64,000 nucleotides of DNA from Poronia punctata (taxonomy: Eukaryota; Ascomycota; Sordariomycetes; Xylariales; Xylariaceae), in contig MU401501.1 in NCBI GenBank assembly GCA_022579005.1, positions 1 to 64,000 of the forward strand. Direction: 5' to 3'. Each line of letters begins with the position of its first letter. Positions within the stretch are counted from its first letter, which is position 1. Under the pieces are notes generated by a model that saw only the letters and a program-made list of their open reading frames with translations, made no database searches and was not told the origin of the DNA. The translations under genes were made by a program, and so were the position numbers. Shown here piece after piece: positions 37,987 to 50,498 of this stretch.

Positions 37987-39786
37987 ATGGGGTCTCACCG
38001 GAATCGCACCTTGGCCCAAAAAACAACGCGGGCCAAGGAGAAGAGAGAGAGACGGTTTAATATGAAGAGAGAAGAAAGAAAAGATCCATCTCTAAGGACA
38101 GCCAGACTGGCAAAGAACAAGCCACTCACATTAGACGACAAGCGAGTCTATGATGATGTGGATAATGACGACTTGTCCAGCAGCGTTGACCTCCAGGCTC
38201 TGAGGCGCCGGCGTATGCAACAAGCAGAGGAAGCTGAGCAGCAGGCATTGGAGGAAGCGACCCGACCTGCAAAAGACGGCGATACCGACGACGATGACGA
38301 CGCAGACAGCATGCTAGACTTTGAGGATGACGAAGATCAGGACGGTTCCGACGAAGATTCAGTTGCACGAGCACGTCCCAGACAGAATAGTGCTGCGCCA
38401 TCGATCGCATCAACATCCAATATAGAGCTTACACCCGAATCCCTCATAGCCAAATTCCCTTCGCTATTTTCGGACAACTCCCGGCCTAAGGAACCCAAAG
38501 GTGAGTGGGAGACGGACACAATGGCAACCCTGTTCCTAGTGTAGCCATTGTTGGCTCCTTTTCGTCTCAACCGCAATAATTGACCTCGGACATAGTCCTA
38601 ATCACTACCGGATTAAATTCAACGTTGCACAACGTGGCGCACATCTTTGAGGGTATTATACCCAACTCAAAATATGTCCGCCGGTCCGCCCACAAATATG
38701 TAAGGACAAGCCTCGCGCAGACTGTTTAGGTTGTTAGCTTATTCAACTTGACAGGCACATAAGTACAGTGTTCGTGAGATATCGAAGTTTGCGGAGAATC
38801 GGGGATATTCATCGCTGCTTGTCATCCGGGAAGACAATAAGAGACCGACTGGTCTAGACATCATTGATATACCCTCTAAGATCGCATTCCACTTTAGTAA
38901 GCAGCCATGAGCCCAGCCGAAACCATGACTGTTCACTTTCACAGTTGTGCTACCAAAAAGAGGAATGCAAATAGGCTAACGGTTTAATTTATAGCTATAA
39001 GTTCTTGGGTGGAGGGCAAAAAGCTTGTAAGTTGTGGTCGCCCACGCCATATTTTATTTTCGCGGGGCTGTTCAGTTGGCGCATTGTGTCACAACCTTTT
39101 AGAATTGTCGATACATACTCGCTGCGCATCATGCGTTTTAAGCTGTTGTCTGAAGATGGCATTCTAACGGATAACCGCAGCCCGGACATGGAAATCCGAC
39201 CAACCACTACCCGGAGCTTTTGCTTAATAACTTCACCACGCCCCTTGGATTGGTAACAGCAAAGCTACTCCAGACCTTGTTCCCGGCAACTCCAGAGTTA
39301 GCTGGGCGGCAATGTGTTATGTTCCACACCAGCCGAGATTACATATTCTTCCGAAGGCATCGATATATCATACGTGAAAAGAGGGCGACGGAAAAGAGTG
39401 TCGTCGGTGCCGACGGAAAAGAAATGCGTGGCGTGGAAAACGTTCGTGCAGGTAAGCTCACAGCCTCGCCAGGATAGTCCTTTCTCAGCCTGAGCCACAT
39501 TCCTATCCATTCTCAATATTCCATTCGGCGCCCTACGATGAACCCTTGACTTTGCAATAACTTACGGGACATCGTGTGTAGGACTACAAGAGTTAGGTCC
39601 TCGTTTTACCTTGAAAGTATGTGTTTTCCCTTTCTGTACCTTTCCTCCTTGTGAAATACTGACTGTTTCGTATAGTTACGGCGGATAGACAAGGGCATAG
39701 GCAGAGCCGGTAGCGATCCGGAGGATCCTACGCATTGGCAATGGGCAGCCAAGATGGAGAAGAATCGCAAGAGGTTTAATCTGTAA
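37987..39786 (+). CDS. RPF1: Ribosome production factor 1 (Brix-domain protein Rpf1)
   Basis: Seven exons, 37987..38500, 38596..38699, 38755..38896, 38995..39026, 39181..39451, 39582..39616 and 39676..39786, encode 402 aa. All junctions are GT-AG and in frame, and two exons are only 32 and 35 nt. The N-terminus is basic (KTTRAKEKRERRFNMKREE), then strongly acidic (DTDDDDDADSMLDFEDDEDQ). The Brix domain begins at about residue 170: VLITTGLNSTLHNVAHIFEG, IIPNSKYVRRSAHKY, REDNKRPTGLDI, FTISSWVEGKKLPGHGNPT, NHYPELLLNNFTTPLG and YIFFRRHRYI. The tail (FTLKLRRIDKGIGRAG) is the typical sigma70-like RNA-binding motif. Rpf1 is a nucleolar factor for 60S assembly and 27S pre-rRNA processing. Confidence 0.93.
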
Positions 39787-40826
39787 TGATATGTTGACGG
39801 GTTCACGATGTATAGACCGGTGTATAGACCGGCGTCTACTCATGACGCCCACTTGGGATAATGCTCCTTATGTACTGCCAAGGTAGGTAGGCCATTCCAC
39901 GACCTCCACGACTTGTGTTCCGGTTCGTTGTGGATTATAAAAGCGCATGCATTGGTTATCGGATAGAAGAAAATATACCCAGGCTAGAGGTTCAGGCACC
40001 ATGCCAAAAGGTTCGGCACCAAAGGAGAGGGCTCCCATACTTTTAGCATACAGGTACATGACTACGCGCCGAGAATAGCAAAGGAGGAGAAGATGGCAGT
40101 GCAAGGTGAAAATGGCCGTATGCCCTGCATAGTAAAAGAAGAAAGCTGCCACCTGCTTCACCAGAAAGAGCCTTCGGCCTTTGGACGACCCAGTGTATTT
40201 GCGCTGTTTGTCACGAGAATCGGCCTTGTGTTTATCAGAAACACCACAAGACTATGACAAAAGTTTAGTCTAGACATTACCACATGCCATTATACGTCCC
40301 AAGCTAACAAAGCACGTTGTGACCCTGTGAGACGGCACTTATCTAAGCGTGGGGAGTGGTGTGGGCCTTGGCGCTCTACTCTCCATACAACTGGATCATG
40401 CCTATCTGGGTCAGAGGACTTATCTTAGATAAGGGAGGACCCTACGTCTACTGTGGACCCCTGTGGTCTCTAGACTACTGTGACGCACCTGGCACGCTCT
40501 CTGATGATGCTCCCTTATCTCACACTTTATCTGCCTTGTGACAAGTCTGAATGACTTACTAGGTTGCCCATCCTTCTATGCCGGAGGGTAGCCGTCACGA
40601 ACAGATCCTATAATAGATCGTGGGTTGAGGATTCTGCCCGATTTTTCCAAACCTAAACACGCGGGGTTTTCTTTGTTATGGATGTTGTATGGCCACCTTA
40701 TTACCTAGTATATACTTATCAACGGTGACGTAAAAGATACCTGCATCTACACCTAGCACGTGTTATCACGGCTCATGGGCAAACCAGCAAGTCGAATCAT
40801 TCGAAACCACCCAGCCTTACGAAATA
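39787..40826. other. Spacer between RPF1 and the ENT gene
   Basis: 1040 bp without a supportable gene. The minus-strand frame 39868-40161 and plus frame 40356-40541 lack protein-like features. Just after RPF1 there is a short duplication of ATAGACCGG at 39812-39829. Confidence 0.55.
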
Positions 40827-42238
40827 ATGAACCGTATACGCTCGTTTTTCCAGAAGGAGGAGGGTCGGGAAGAATACCAGCCGCTATATGAAAGCACTGG
40901 GGGCCCAGAGCCAGAAAATAGCGAGGAAGATGCGGTGCCGTTCTCGTGGATCGAGTATAGCTTCTTTGCTATACTCGGCGTCGCGATGCTATGGGCCTGG
41001 TATGCCTCTATTACCTAAACAATGCGAAGAATAAATGGCCTAACATGTATAGGAATATGTTTCTTGCGGCGGCGCCATATTTCCAGCTTCGTTTCGAAAC
41101 AGACGAATGGGCTCTTCAGTTTTTCCAACCCGCGATAACATCCGTGTCTACAATATCGAACCTAGTCTCGATGGGTATCTTAACCAAGAAACAACAATCT
41201 GCTTCCTACCCGTTTCGAATCAAACTTGCGCTCTGCATCAACGTGGTCGTGTTCATGCTGTTGACAGTGTCTTCCAAGACTTTCCTCGACGTTGGAACAA
41301 GGACATACCTCTTCTTCCTGTTGACCATGGTCGCGCTGACGGCCTGGGCCTCGGGGCTCTTGCAAAACGGCTCGTTTGCCTTTGTGTCTAGCTTTGGGAG
41401 GCCAGAGTATATGCAGGCAGTGATGGCTGGGCATGGCATCGCTGGTGTTCTTCCATCTCTCGTCCAGGTCGTTTCCGTTCTCGTTGCGCCACCCCCCGAG
41501 GCAGGACTAGAAGCGGGTCCGGGCGAGGAAGATAAAGGGTCAGCAGCATTCATCTACTTCCTCACTGCCGTGGCGGTGTCATTGGCGGCCATGGTGGCTT
41601 TCGTGCCGCTCGTCCAGCGCCATAACAAGGTCGTTGAGAACCGAATGATTGAACATATGGCAGCATCTATGACTAGCCTCGAAGAGGCGGAGCGCGCCGC
41701 GCGAAAGGTGGTGGGAATGAGAACGTTGTTTGGAAAACTGCCTTGGCTTTGTAGCGGCATATTCCTATGTTTTACTGTCACCATGTTCTTCCCCGTTTTC
41801 ACGCCCAAGGTTCTGTCAGTAACGCCATCCGGCGCTGCCAACGCCTTACTCAAGCCCGCCGTCTTCATCCCGCTCGCCTTCTTCTTCTGGAACCTCGGTG
41901 ACTTGCTGGGTCGGTCATTCTCTCTCACCGTCTCCCTAAGGCATCGGCCATTTGCTCTGTTCATCCTCAGCGTTTTGCGCATAGCCTTTGTGCCGATGTA
42001 CTTCCTCTGCAATTTACACGGCAGTGGAGCGGTGGTCGGCAGTGATCTGTTCTATCTGCTGCTTATCCAGCTGCCATTTGGGCTGACAAACGGCTGGTTG
42101 GCATCGAACTGCATGGTGGCGGCGGGCGAGTGGGTGGACGAGAGTGAGCGCGAAGCTTCAGGGGGGTTCATGGGACTTTGCATGGTGGCCGGGCTGGCTT
42201 TTGGTAGCTTGTTAAGCTTCACGGCTGCCGGCGTTTAA
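40827..42238 (+). CDS. Equilibrative nucleoside transporter (FUN26-like)
   Basis: Two exons, 40827..40999 and 41053..42238, encode 452 aa; the 53-nt intron (GTATGC donor, TGTATAG acceptor) restores AMLWAWNMFLAAAPYFQ, the characteristic ENT TM1 region. The N-terminal tail is acidic (EGREEYQPLYE), and about 11 hydrophobic segments follow. Family features include FQPAITSVSTISNLVSMGIL (TM2) and LLQNGSFAFVSSF (TM4), followed by GHGIAGVLPSLVQVVSVL (TM5). A hydrophilic central loop (VENRMIEHMAASMTSLEEAE) comes next, then FWNLGDLLGRSFSL (TM8), where GD..GR is the ENT signature. The end GGFMGLCMVAGLAFGSLLSF matches the last helices. Fungal FUN26 proteins sit in the vacuolar membrane and export nucleosides; plasma-membrane location is possible. 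Substrate range is not readable from the sequence. Confidence 0.9.
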
Positions 42239-43509
42239 TGACTGATGACGAGTTATAGAAATTACATAAACTAGAGCGCATGAGTAGGGACTGGGACTGG
42301 CGCTGGCGTTTTCGGTGTTGGGGCGTTAGTATATACGGCACGGTTTCTCTTTTTTTCTGGATACCTGGCTAGGCTACAGTTACGTGCGGACATGCACACC
42401 ATACCTACTACCTGTAGAGGGCGACTTTATACTATTATTACTTACTTAAAAATGACTACCATTTATTATCCTTTTTTCGGGTGTTGTATACTGTACTGGG
42501 TGTGCCAGATATTACACATCAGCATTCCAATAGCGTTCTCGCTGCAACATCTTTATGCAGTTGGTAAAGGTAAAGATACCTAGGTATATAACATATCATC
42601 TTATCATCTCCGCTGTAAGGGTGTCTTGAAAAGAATGTAGGGACGGCAGTGAGATCGAAAGGTGAGCAAAGCCGGTATCCATTAATTTATATTGCACTTT
42701 GTGTACTACCTTAACCTAGGTAGTCTAGACTAGGCACACAATCAACCGGGCAAGCCACCCGATCCAATTGAGGCTTTGCCACCGTGTTCTGGGTCGAAGG
42801 CTGTGTCAAGCACATGCGCTTCCGTAGTTTCGTTTGTCATACTCAATTACTAGCAGCGGAAGTTGTAAGACTGCTGACCCGGTCCCGCCGGTGTGCGATT
42901 TTCACGCATTTTTCTCTACATCCATGAACTACGTAGTTGCCGCGGAAGAGACTGCGGGATCGCAGGCTTGCTTAGATACAAGAGTATTGTATATTTTTTC
43001 CTTTTCTCTTTTTACGTTTTCTAGGTTGGTCGTTTCAACGCAAGCGTCACATTACAGTAGGCCTAGCGTGATCTATTATAATTTATAAACCTGATACCAT
43101 AAGTTGCATCGTGTTTATTCAGGTTGTCTACTCAAGCCTCATTCTTAGACATCATTACATCCCATCATTTCTGGACTTTCCCTTTCCTCTGAGCCACGGC
43201 TTTACAATTGTTCACCTGCCGGGTTCTTATTCTAACTGGCGTGTACCTGCCGGATATACAAGCCAAAGGGGAACTATTTGCTGCAGGTGCCTGTTTATCA
43301 CGTCGCTTCCATCTTCGCACTTCCTCCCTCACACCCACACTTTTCGTTTCCCGTTCCCCGTTTCCTTTCCAGTCCCTTACCTTACCTCCCACTTTTCCCG
43401 CCTGCTGCATGTTATAAGATTCGTTGCACCTCAGTCAAAAAAAACATTGCCCGAGTCCACTTATCATAACATACCGCTTATTTGACAAATCCAAGTACCT
43501 ACATTACAA
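42239..43509. other. Spacer between ENT gene and IPK1
   Basis: 1271 bp. No supportable gene. The part nearest IPK1 is pyrimidine-rich (43150-43400, many CTTTCC/TTCCC tracts), as is common in fungal 5' regions. Confidence 0.6.
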
Positions 43510-44547
43510 ATGGATGCTATATGGAAGAGTCGATCTGCATCCGGCTTACAAAGTGACACGTCTTGTGAGCACGCCACGATTCAAGAATGCCAAGATCTAG
43601 TAAATTCCCCGCCACTAGTCGAGTACAAGTATGTGGCCGAGGGTCGGGCCAATGTCGTGTTCTCCATTTGGGAGCGGAGCGGAACCGAGATGGTGGAAGG
43701 GCGGTTCAAGCGCACTCTCCTGCGCGTGCCGAAGGCTACGAGCGGGGTGACTCCCTGTAACTACGAATCGCTCCAGGCTTTCCAAGAGAACATGGTCGAA
43801 GCCCGCATCGGCCGTCAGCATCTCGTTCCTCAGATTCTCATAAGCATATCAGCAGACGTTGCCAGTTTGTTGAACGAGGCGTGGGCAAAAGACAAAAGCA
43901 ATGGTAGCCATAACAACGAGAGCAGCGTAATTCAACCAGGCCATGCAATGTTGGTCGAGGATATGAGGGCCTCTCCGGGCTATAAGGTCTTCGAATTTAA
44001 ACCCAAGTGGCTGGCACAGTCACCCATAGCACCATCGGATGCAAAGCGGTGCCGCACATGCGCGCGAGAGGCATATCGTAACAGCAATAAAATGACTAAG
44101 GGACTACCGGTATCCGTACCGATATGCCCACTTGGTCTAGTTCACAGCGACCGCGCTGTGGTCGAACACACTATCGAGCGTCTTGCGCCGGAGTGGACAA
44201 AGGAGGACCACAAGCGTCTCTTAGACGCATTTGAGACAACTGGCGTGCTTAAGAAGATACGAGAAGTACAGGTGGCAGGAGATGCAGGTCGAGCACTGCT
44301 CGAAGACCCATCAAACATGGATTTCGGACTAGCCATGACGATGCGGGACTGCTCGTGCTATATCCGCATGCCTAGTGCCAGCAACATGGACGTCGAGATC
44401 AAGCTTGCCGACACGGACAAGAAGAACTGGGAGGACAAGGAGATATACTGGCAGGACACGCATTGGAACTTAGTCGACAACGGCTGGTATACATGCGAAG
44501 AGGAAGTTAGGCCGCCTATCACCACCGAGTGTTTTCTGGGTGCATAA
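43510..44547 (+). CDS. IPK1: Inositol-pentakisphosphate 2-kinase
   Basis: A single-exon frame of 345 aa starting at ATG 43510 (context ACAAATGG). Motifs of the Ins_P5_2-kinase family occur in order. A glycine-loop-like YVAEGRANVVFSIW lies at about 41-54, and VEDMRASPGYKVFEFKPKW at 149-167 holds the EFKPKWLAQSP box. The Cys pair CRTC is at 181-184, MTMRDCSCYIR at 276-286 and IKLADTDKK at about 297-305. The enzyme adds the axial 2-phosphate to inositol pentakisphosphate to make phytate (InsP6), which supports mRNA export and polyphosphate signalling; in yeast it is nuclear. Length agrees with fungal Ipk1 (280-380 aa). No introns needed. Confidence 0.9.
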   Translation: MDAIWKSRSASGLQSDTSCEHATIQECQDLVNSPPLVEYKYVAEGRANVVFSIWERSGTEMVEGRFKRTLLRVPKATSGVTPCNYESLQAFQENMVEARIGRQHLVPQILISISADVASLLNEAWAKDKSNGSHNNESSVIQPGHAMLVEDMRASPGYKVFEFKPKWLAQSPIAPSDAKRCRTCAREAYRNSNKMTKGLPVSVPICPLGLVHSDRAVVEHTIERLAPEWTKEDHKRLLDAFETTGVLKKIREVQVAGDAGRALLEDPSNMDFGLAMTMRDCSCYIRMPSASNMDVEIKLADTDKKNWEDKEIYWQDTHWNLVDNGWYTCEEEVRPPITTECFLGA

Positions 44548-46589
44548 CCGCCGGGCCTGCATACGGAAGGCAAGTTGGACGGAAGGGCTTTAAAAGGGCC
44601 AGGGGTTGCAGATAAAAATTTGCGTTGTTTCCACACCGCGAGAAGCAATCTTTCACCGCTGCTGCACCCTTCACCGCTCCGGCGTCTTTCACCGCTTTAC
44701 GGGACCCACGGTGTTTCACGAGTTCGGCATTGGAGCGACGAGTATCGGCATGGTTTCTAGACTAGATATTGTTAGACTAAACCCTTTTTATGCTTTACGT
44801 CTTGTGAGGCATAAATGTCTAGTTTTCCAACTTATGATAATGCAGAGTAGAACTCGAAGAGATTCTTGATTAATATACTTAATCCAACCATTCATCAAAT
44901 CGCCAATATGCTTTTCACTCACTTTATCATTGATAAACACACATTGGCTTTGTTTACTCCCAAAGCATGGAATTCTCGACATGGCATGGGTTTCATTCAA
45001 TAAGTGACGGGCCCCTCAGGCTCTCGCATCCCGCATATTAACTCCAAATGCTGACTCCAATTGCAACGAACGCCTTCAACGCCCTCTTCCATATCCACCT
45101 GGTTGGATAATCCGGCCAGAGTCCAGACAAGAGAGTGGAGCTATGGAATGTGTGTGGACGACGGAGCCGGGCGCATGAGATGGGGTGTGTCATTGAGAGT
45201 TTGCATTACGCTGCCCAGGCAATCGCGGTAGACCTACTACGTAATACCTGTTGGCTATCCCGAGTCCGTCATCAGTCGACCATAAAGCAGGCAAAACAAT
45301 GCCACTTGAAGATGACAAATGACTGTTCTCAATCGAGTACCTGAACACAGCGAAGGATTTTCGTTCCCTCCATTACCCGAATAGTGTCTGCTGATGAAGA
45401 TGAAGCATGATCCTATCCTACCTCTTTATTGATCATTACCTTGCTAACCTACTCGTACGTGTAGTAGTAGCATGAGGGCACGCGACCTTGACAAGGACCG
45501 CCCGGCATCTGTCAGTAGCGTACATTTGAATGAGTCCCGACTTCCAAGGGACATTGTTTACCGGCGGGGCAGGCAGTTATTTTTACATAGTTCACCTACT
45601 GCAAGTTGTGGCGGTGGAAACCAACCTCCTGACCCTATCATGAGCCCTATAGGTTGGCTTCAGGGTTCCGAGGCATTTTCAAAACTACACGTACATGTAG
45701 GTACGAGCAGATTCCTCCACACACATACAGCAAGAACCCAAATACAAAGTAAAGAGGCCCGAAAGGGTAGTTTCCCGAGTGCTATTATTGTGCTTCATGC
45801 GGTGGGCCCGAGGTGCAACGAACGAGTATAAACCGGCTGCAGCAGACCCAAGGAGCTAGGGGGGCCTCGATAGGGGCCTACACGTAAGATAGCGCGTTTT
45901 CTCCGCTCTACGCTAAAAAGAAGAGCCAATGATCCACCATTTCCACTTTACTGGGAGTCGCTAGCCAATGGCGCGCATACGGACAAGAAAATATTTTGCA
46001 GCAAGGACCTATCAAGTGCATTCTCATAGGTTAGCCGGTATCATTCTAAAAACAACGAGCAGCAGCAGTCACTGGACGCCTGTGGCTGCACACGCATTCC
46101 CCAATGCCCATTATTTTGCACATCATTTACTGAAGTGAGTACCTTTCTCCTCTCAAGTTTCCGCTCTATCGCGTCATCTCTGGGACAAAGGTCTCTGCAA
46201 AACCGAAAGCTTCCTACGAAGCCGAGCTTAATCGATTAATTGAGAGTTTTTGCCATTAATCTGCCACACCGTCCATCTGTTTTACCACACCGCCGCCCAC
46301 AACCTGCAGTCTAATCCGGCATTATTTTGCTCACCGTCTCGGGACCAGTAATTAGCTATCATTAATACTAGTATCCTGTGCTCCCCAGCTACACTAATCC
46401 CGGGTCAACCCGATCCCGCCGATTGAACCTACCCTTTCCCACTACCATAGACGAAATTCGTCGATAGTGTCCGAATCCTCTTCATCATTAATCTCGTGGG
46501 CATCACATGATCGGCGGCAAGAAGATAGCCACAGCGATACGAGTCCTCGAACGATGCGCATTTAGAGGCTTGCGAAGCCAGCTTCGACC
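44548..46589. other. 2.0-kb spacer between IPK1 and MDM34
   Basis: No supportable gene. The 119-codon frame at 45472-45831 is low-quality and overlaps TACTCGTACGTGTAGTAG and TACATGTAGGTACGAG words. Close to IPK1 there are CACCGCT repeats (44650-44700). The last 500 bp contain several TCATTAAT/TTAATTGA boxes and presumably the MDM34 promoter. Confidence 0.55.
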
Positions 46590-48725
46590 ATGGCCTTTAA
46601 TTTCAACTGGTCGCCGCTCGCGGCCGACGCCGAGTTCTACAAGCGCGCACAAGAGCTTCTTACCAATGCATTGAACAAGTCGCCGAAACCTCCCATCATA
46701 GTCGATGATATCCTCGTGACCGAATTCAACCTGGGCTCCGTGCCCCCGGACCTCGAGATCCTCGAGATCGGAGACCTTGCCGAGGATAGGTTTCGAGGCA
46801 TCTTCAAGATGTGCTATTCAGGCGACGCCTTCCTGACATTACGGACGAGGGTTCAAGTACGTTTTATATATTCCAGAGTCCAAAGCACATTATTTGGGAC
46901 GATGTCACGACGTTTTCCATGGGTCTCTCTAGTTGTTTGACCTTTCCATTCACTATCTCATGTCGTCCTTTCCATGTTGCTAGTGCAGATGGATGTTTTC
47001 CAGGATTCTGTATTTGTTAATGGAACAAGTGTTCCATAGGCGCAAGGAGTTATCTCCCACTCATCTGGGATGTCCCTGGAATGACCCTTCCCATAACATC
47101 ATTTTCTATAATCACGCAGTCGCTCTACCCCCTCCCACCCCGTCTCTTACAAGTAGTTAAGCTTAAAAGCTTGACATATACTTTAATCATGTGTAATAAA
47201 CAATATTAAAGTTGGCGTGCATTAACGGCTGCTCAAGTGAGCTGCTGTTGCATAAACATTCAAATGACCTACAAGGGTTCGCGCATTGGAGTGTTGCTAT
47301 TCCTCCCCAAGTGGTAACTGTCTGCATATTTTATTAGTCACTAACAGAGCAACATCACAGGCAAATCCCTTGAACACATATCTCTCCGCCAAGCCTACCT
47401 TCACATCGCCGCAGCCATTAGCAGCTGCCGCTGGACTAACGATCCCACTGTCCATCACTTTATCCGAGATTAAGCTGTCTGCATTTATCATCTTGGTCTT
47501 CTCAAAGCAGAAGGGCCTCACACTAGTATTTCGCAATGACCCGCTCGAATCTCTCAAGGTCTCGTCCACCTTCGATTCGATACAATTCGTTCGTGATTAT
47601 CTACAGAGGACTATCGAAGATCAATTAAGAAATTTGATGATGGACGAATTGCCAGCTATTATACACAAGCTCTCACTCCGTCTATGGTGTCCCGATCAAA
47701 TGCCAAGAGAAGAAGAGCCGGTGAAAGATAACACCGAAGATGAAGCTGTTGTTGATCCTTTCGCGAATCCACCTGTTGAAGCAGTCGACTCTCATGGTCA
47801 TGTTCTTGACGCGAATGAGATCGCCTCGCTTTCTCTAGATGGTAGCACGGGAACCCAGTCACTTTTCTCACAAAAGAATATGCTCAGATTAGCAGCTTTG
47901 ACAGACTCTCACCGGACCTTGTCACTGTTTACGCCTGGGATCCGTGATGTTATGTTCAGAGCTTGGGCTGGTCCTATGGAACGGTTAGAGACCGGGGCAT
48001 CTACCCCTGTCGCCGCCCCTACTCTTTACCGCATGCCTTCTACAAACGGTACCTCGACGGTATACACTTTCACTGATACTAGTAGTATGGACTCGGGCTC
48101 CTTGCCTTCACGTCCTTCACTGGTGAGTCTGAATTCTGCCACTACTGGGCTTACTCTTGGTGCTGGGAAGCATTCAAGGAACCTACGTAAAAAGAAGACT
48201 CGGGTGGTCAACTTGCGGCGGCCGAAGTCGGGGAGTGAGACCAGCAGCGACATGGGCGATGTTGTATCTGATACGATATCTGTTTCCGCTCCTGCTTCAG
48301 AGCCTATCTTGCCCCCGTCAATACCCGAGGAGGTCGAGGAAGAGACACCACTGCCGCAAGGTCCCACCCGAGTTCGATTCGGTGGCGACAAGAAGTCGAC
48401 ACATAACAGACCTCCATTAAACATGGACATTTACGAAGAGCCCATTGCACGCCAACCACTCGCCATGCAAATCGGGAATGGAAATGGAATGTCTCATCTT
48501 ATGGAAAAGGCGATGGAAGCAGCCGCTGGATCTTTCGGAAGACCGAACTCAGACCCTTCAAGGGATGTTGGTTCGGATACGTCATCCGTGGTCCAAGAAC
48601 AGGCTTGGATCATGAAAATGGCCGACGAAATTGCTCGTCGAGTCTATGACGAAAAGAAGCGGAATGAGCCGTTGTGGGACGAACGTCATGATGCGCCTCC
48701 ACCGGCTTATCAATCAGTACAATAA
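46590..48725 (+). CDS. MDM34: ERMES complex subunit Mdm34
   Basis: Two exons, 46590..46856 and 47361..48725, encode 543 aa; start ATG in good context (GACCATGG). The junction (GTACGT donor, ATCACAG acceptor) restores [18 protein letters not shown], but the intron is 504 nt, long for this window. The N-terminal 200 residues form the SMP lipid-transfer domain: [73 protein letters not shown] and [16 protein letters not shown]. The C-terminal half is disordered and Ser/Pro-rich, with a basic [18 protein letters not shown] patch near residue 325, and ends PPPAYQSVQ, resembling a PPxY motif. Mdm34 is on the mitochondrial outer membrane and joins Mmm1, Mdm10 and Mdm12 in ER-mitochondria tethering and lipid exchange. 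Confidence 0.93.
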
Positions 48726-50177
48726 TTGTCCAAAGACACGCTCGACCAATATCTAGGATATTCCCATTCCCTTTGTTCTGTCTGTCTTTTCCGAGACAAT
48801 GTACTATGGCATACGGCGTTAGACGGTTTGACTGGGTGGTATCTTATTAATGTGTATTTACACTGAAGACTGTACAGCAGTGGCGTTACAGGGGCGATTC
48901 TGGGCGGGGTTTACGGTTAGGGCAGGGGAAAGGGGTAAAAAAAAAGAAAAAGCTTTGGTCGGCATGGGTTGTCTCCATGGGAACCGGATGTGTTCAGCAA
49001 CATTTTTCGATAAGGGGGATATTATCATAAAAACCAAAAAGGCATCACTCGAGTGGTGGAAGCGCAGGACGTCGTTCCCCTTTCGACTTTGATTCGACAC
49101 ATCCGTTCCCCGTACAGCAATTCTACGGACCACGGACCATGGGACCCCGGCAGTTTGGGCCGCCCCTGACGATGAGTAGCCAGTTGCGACATAGAGGGCT
49201 ACAGTACTCTACTATTGAGAGATCAGAGAGGGAATTTGGGAGGAGATACCTATTTGCATCGGGCTTGGAATGGCTGCGAGTTGGGAGAGTCGTTTGATAT
49301 CTTCACCGCGGCAATAGAATAGGCGAGATAAGCAAGCGTATGGAGCGTTGCAGAAGAGAAGAACTTGAACAAAAAACAACAAATCAGAACATATTCCGAT
49401 ACCGTACATACACATTTGCTGCGCCTGCGTACGTAGGTACCTAAAGTATCTATGTTGTTATAGCATATATATAGCCCAGTGTCCAGAACAAATTCAATCC
49501 ACTTAAGCTCGCAATGCATCCCAGTGGTGTTGTGACGTCTCTACTAGGTTAGGGGCATCACGAAGGGTGGCCCGCTAAAGGTAGGTATCTACTACATGCA
49601 AAAACGCAGTATTCAACTACATCCTATTTCATTCCTTGGAAGAACGGGAGCAGACGAGATCTAGATGTGACAATTAAAGAACGGAGAACAATTTACCACG
49701 TACCGTAACTTGCTCTGCTATTGTTTATAGCTACCTATTGCAACGATGCCGTACAAACAACCCCCTCCTTGTTCCCCATCTTCTTCCTTCTTACCTCCTT
49801 TCTCCCTCCTTATCCCCAAAGGTACACCGACCTAACTAGCCTGATGCCGGTGTAGTGTTTAGGCAACGCATGGGCAAAAAGGGGCGATACTCAACGGTCT
49901 GACGATATTCCTATTGTCTATTGTTGAGCTTCTGCAGATACTACCTATAGCACCCAACAACTGCTGGCCTTGTACGGTATACTCTGTACCACTAACCAAC
50001 CGGCACAACGGGTAGGGGGTAAAGAGCATGGTGGGTCCCATCCCAAACGCGAAGGCAGGCCATATAATATATAGCTATTATTATAGCCATGATGGCGGTT
50101 GCTTTCGACTATCGTCCACACAGCCTACCCACCCCCCGGCCTCAATCTTGTAGCGCGCCGCCGTATTCGATAGCTTA
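48726..50177. other. Spacer downstream of MDM34
   Basis: About 1.45 kb without a supportable gene. Small ORFs on both strands at 48850-49133 and 49212-49519 overlap each other. A pyrimidine tract lies at 49755-49820. Confidence 0.55.
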
Positions 50178-50498
50178 TTACGGGCCAATTATGCGGGACA
50201 GTGCCGCGGGATTGACACGAAACACAACCGAACGTGAAGTAGGCGGCGGGGGGCTACTCGAAATATACGGTGGTGAACCGAAGGGTGTGCTCGAATCGAA
50301 AACGATTTCTTCGGGGTCGGATTCATCGCTACTGTCACTAAATGAGTCCTGGGCGGCGACATCTTGATCATGTCGGGTAAGTGTAGCGCTTACCGACAGT
50401 AGGGGATCGGGTGAAGACCGGCGGGATGCGAACGCTTCACCAAGGGGTGAGTAGCTAGAGCCAGGTGCAGTACTTTTACTTTTGCTCTTTTTCGCACC
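50178..50498 (-). other. In-frame open extension after the YAF9 stop codon
   Basis: Directly after the TAG of YAF9 (50501-50499), the same minus-strand frame stays open for 106 codons until TAA at 50180-50178. It has no ATG, so a start-codon-based ORF search misses it. The translation looks protein-like: Lys-rich (GAKKSKSKST), then Ser/Pro-rich, then an acidic cluster (DSFSDSSDESDPEEIVF), then PPPPTSRSVVFRVNPAALSR. It may be a readthrough extension, former coding sequence cut off by a new stop, or chance. Confidence 0.4.

Noticed and set aside
45472..45831. 119-codon plus-strand frame
   Set aside because: No protein-like pattern, overlaps spacer word clusters and lacks upstream promoter features.
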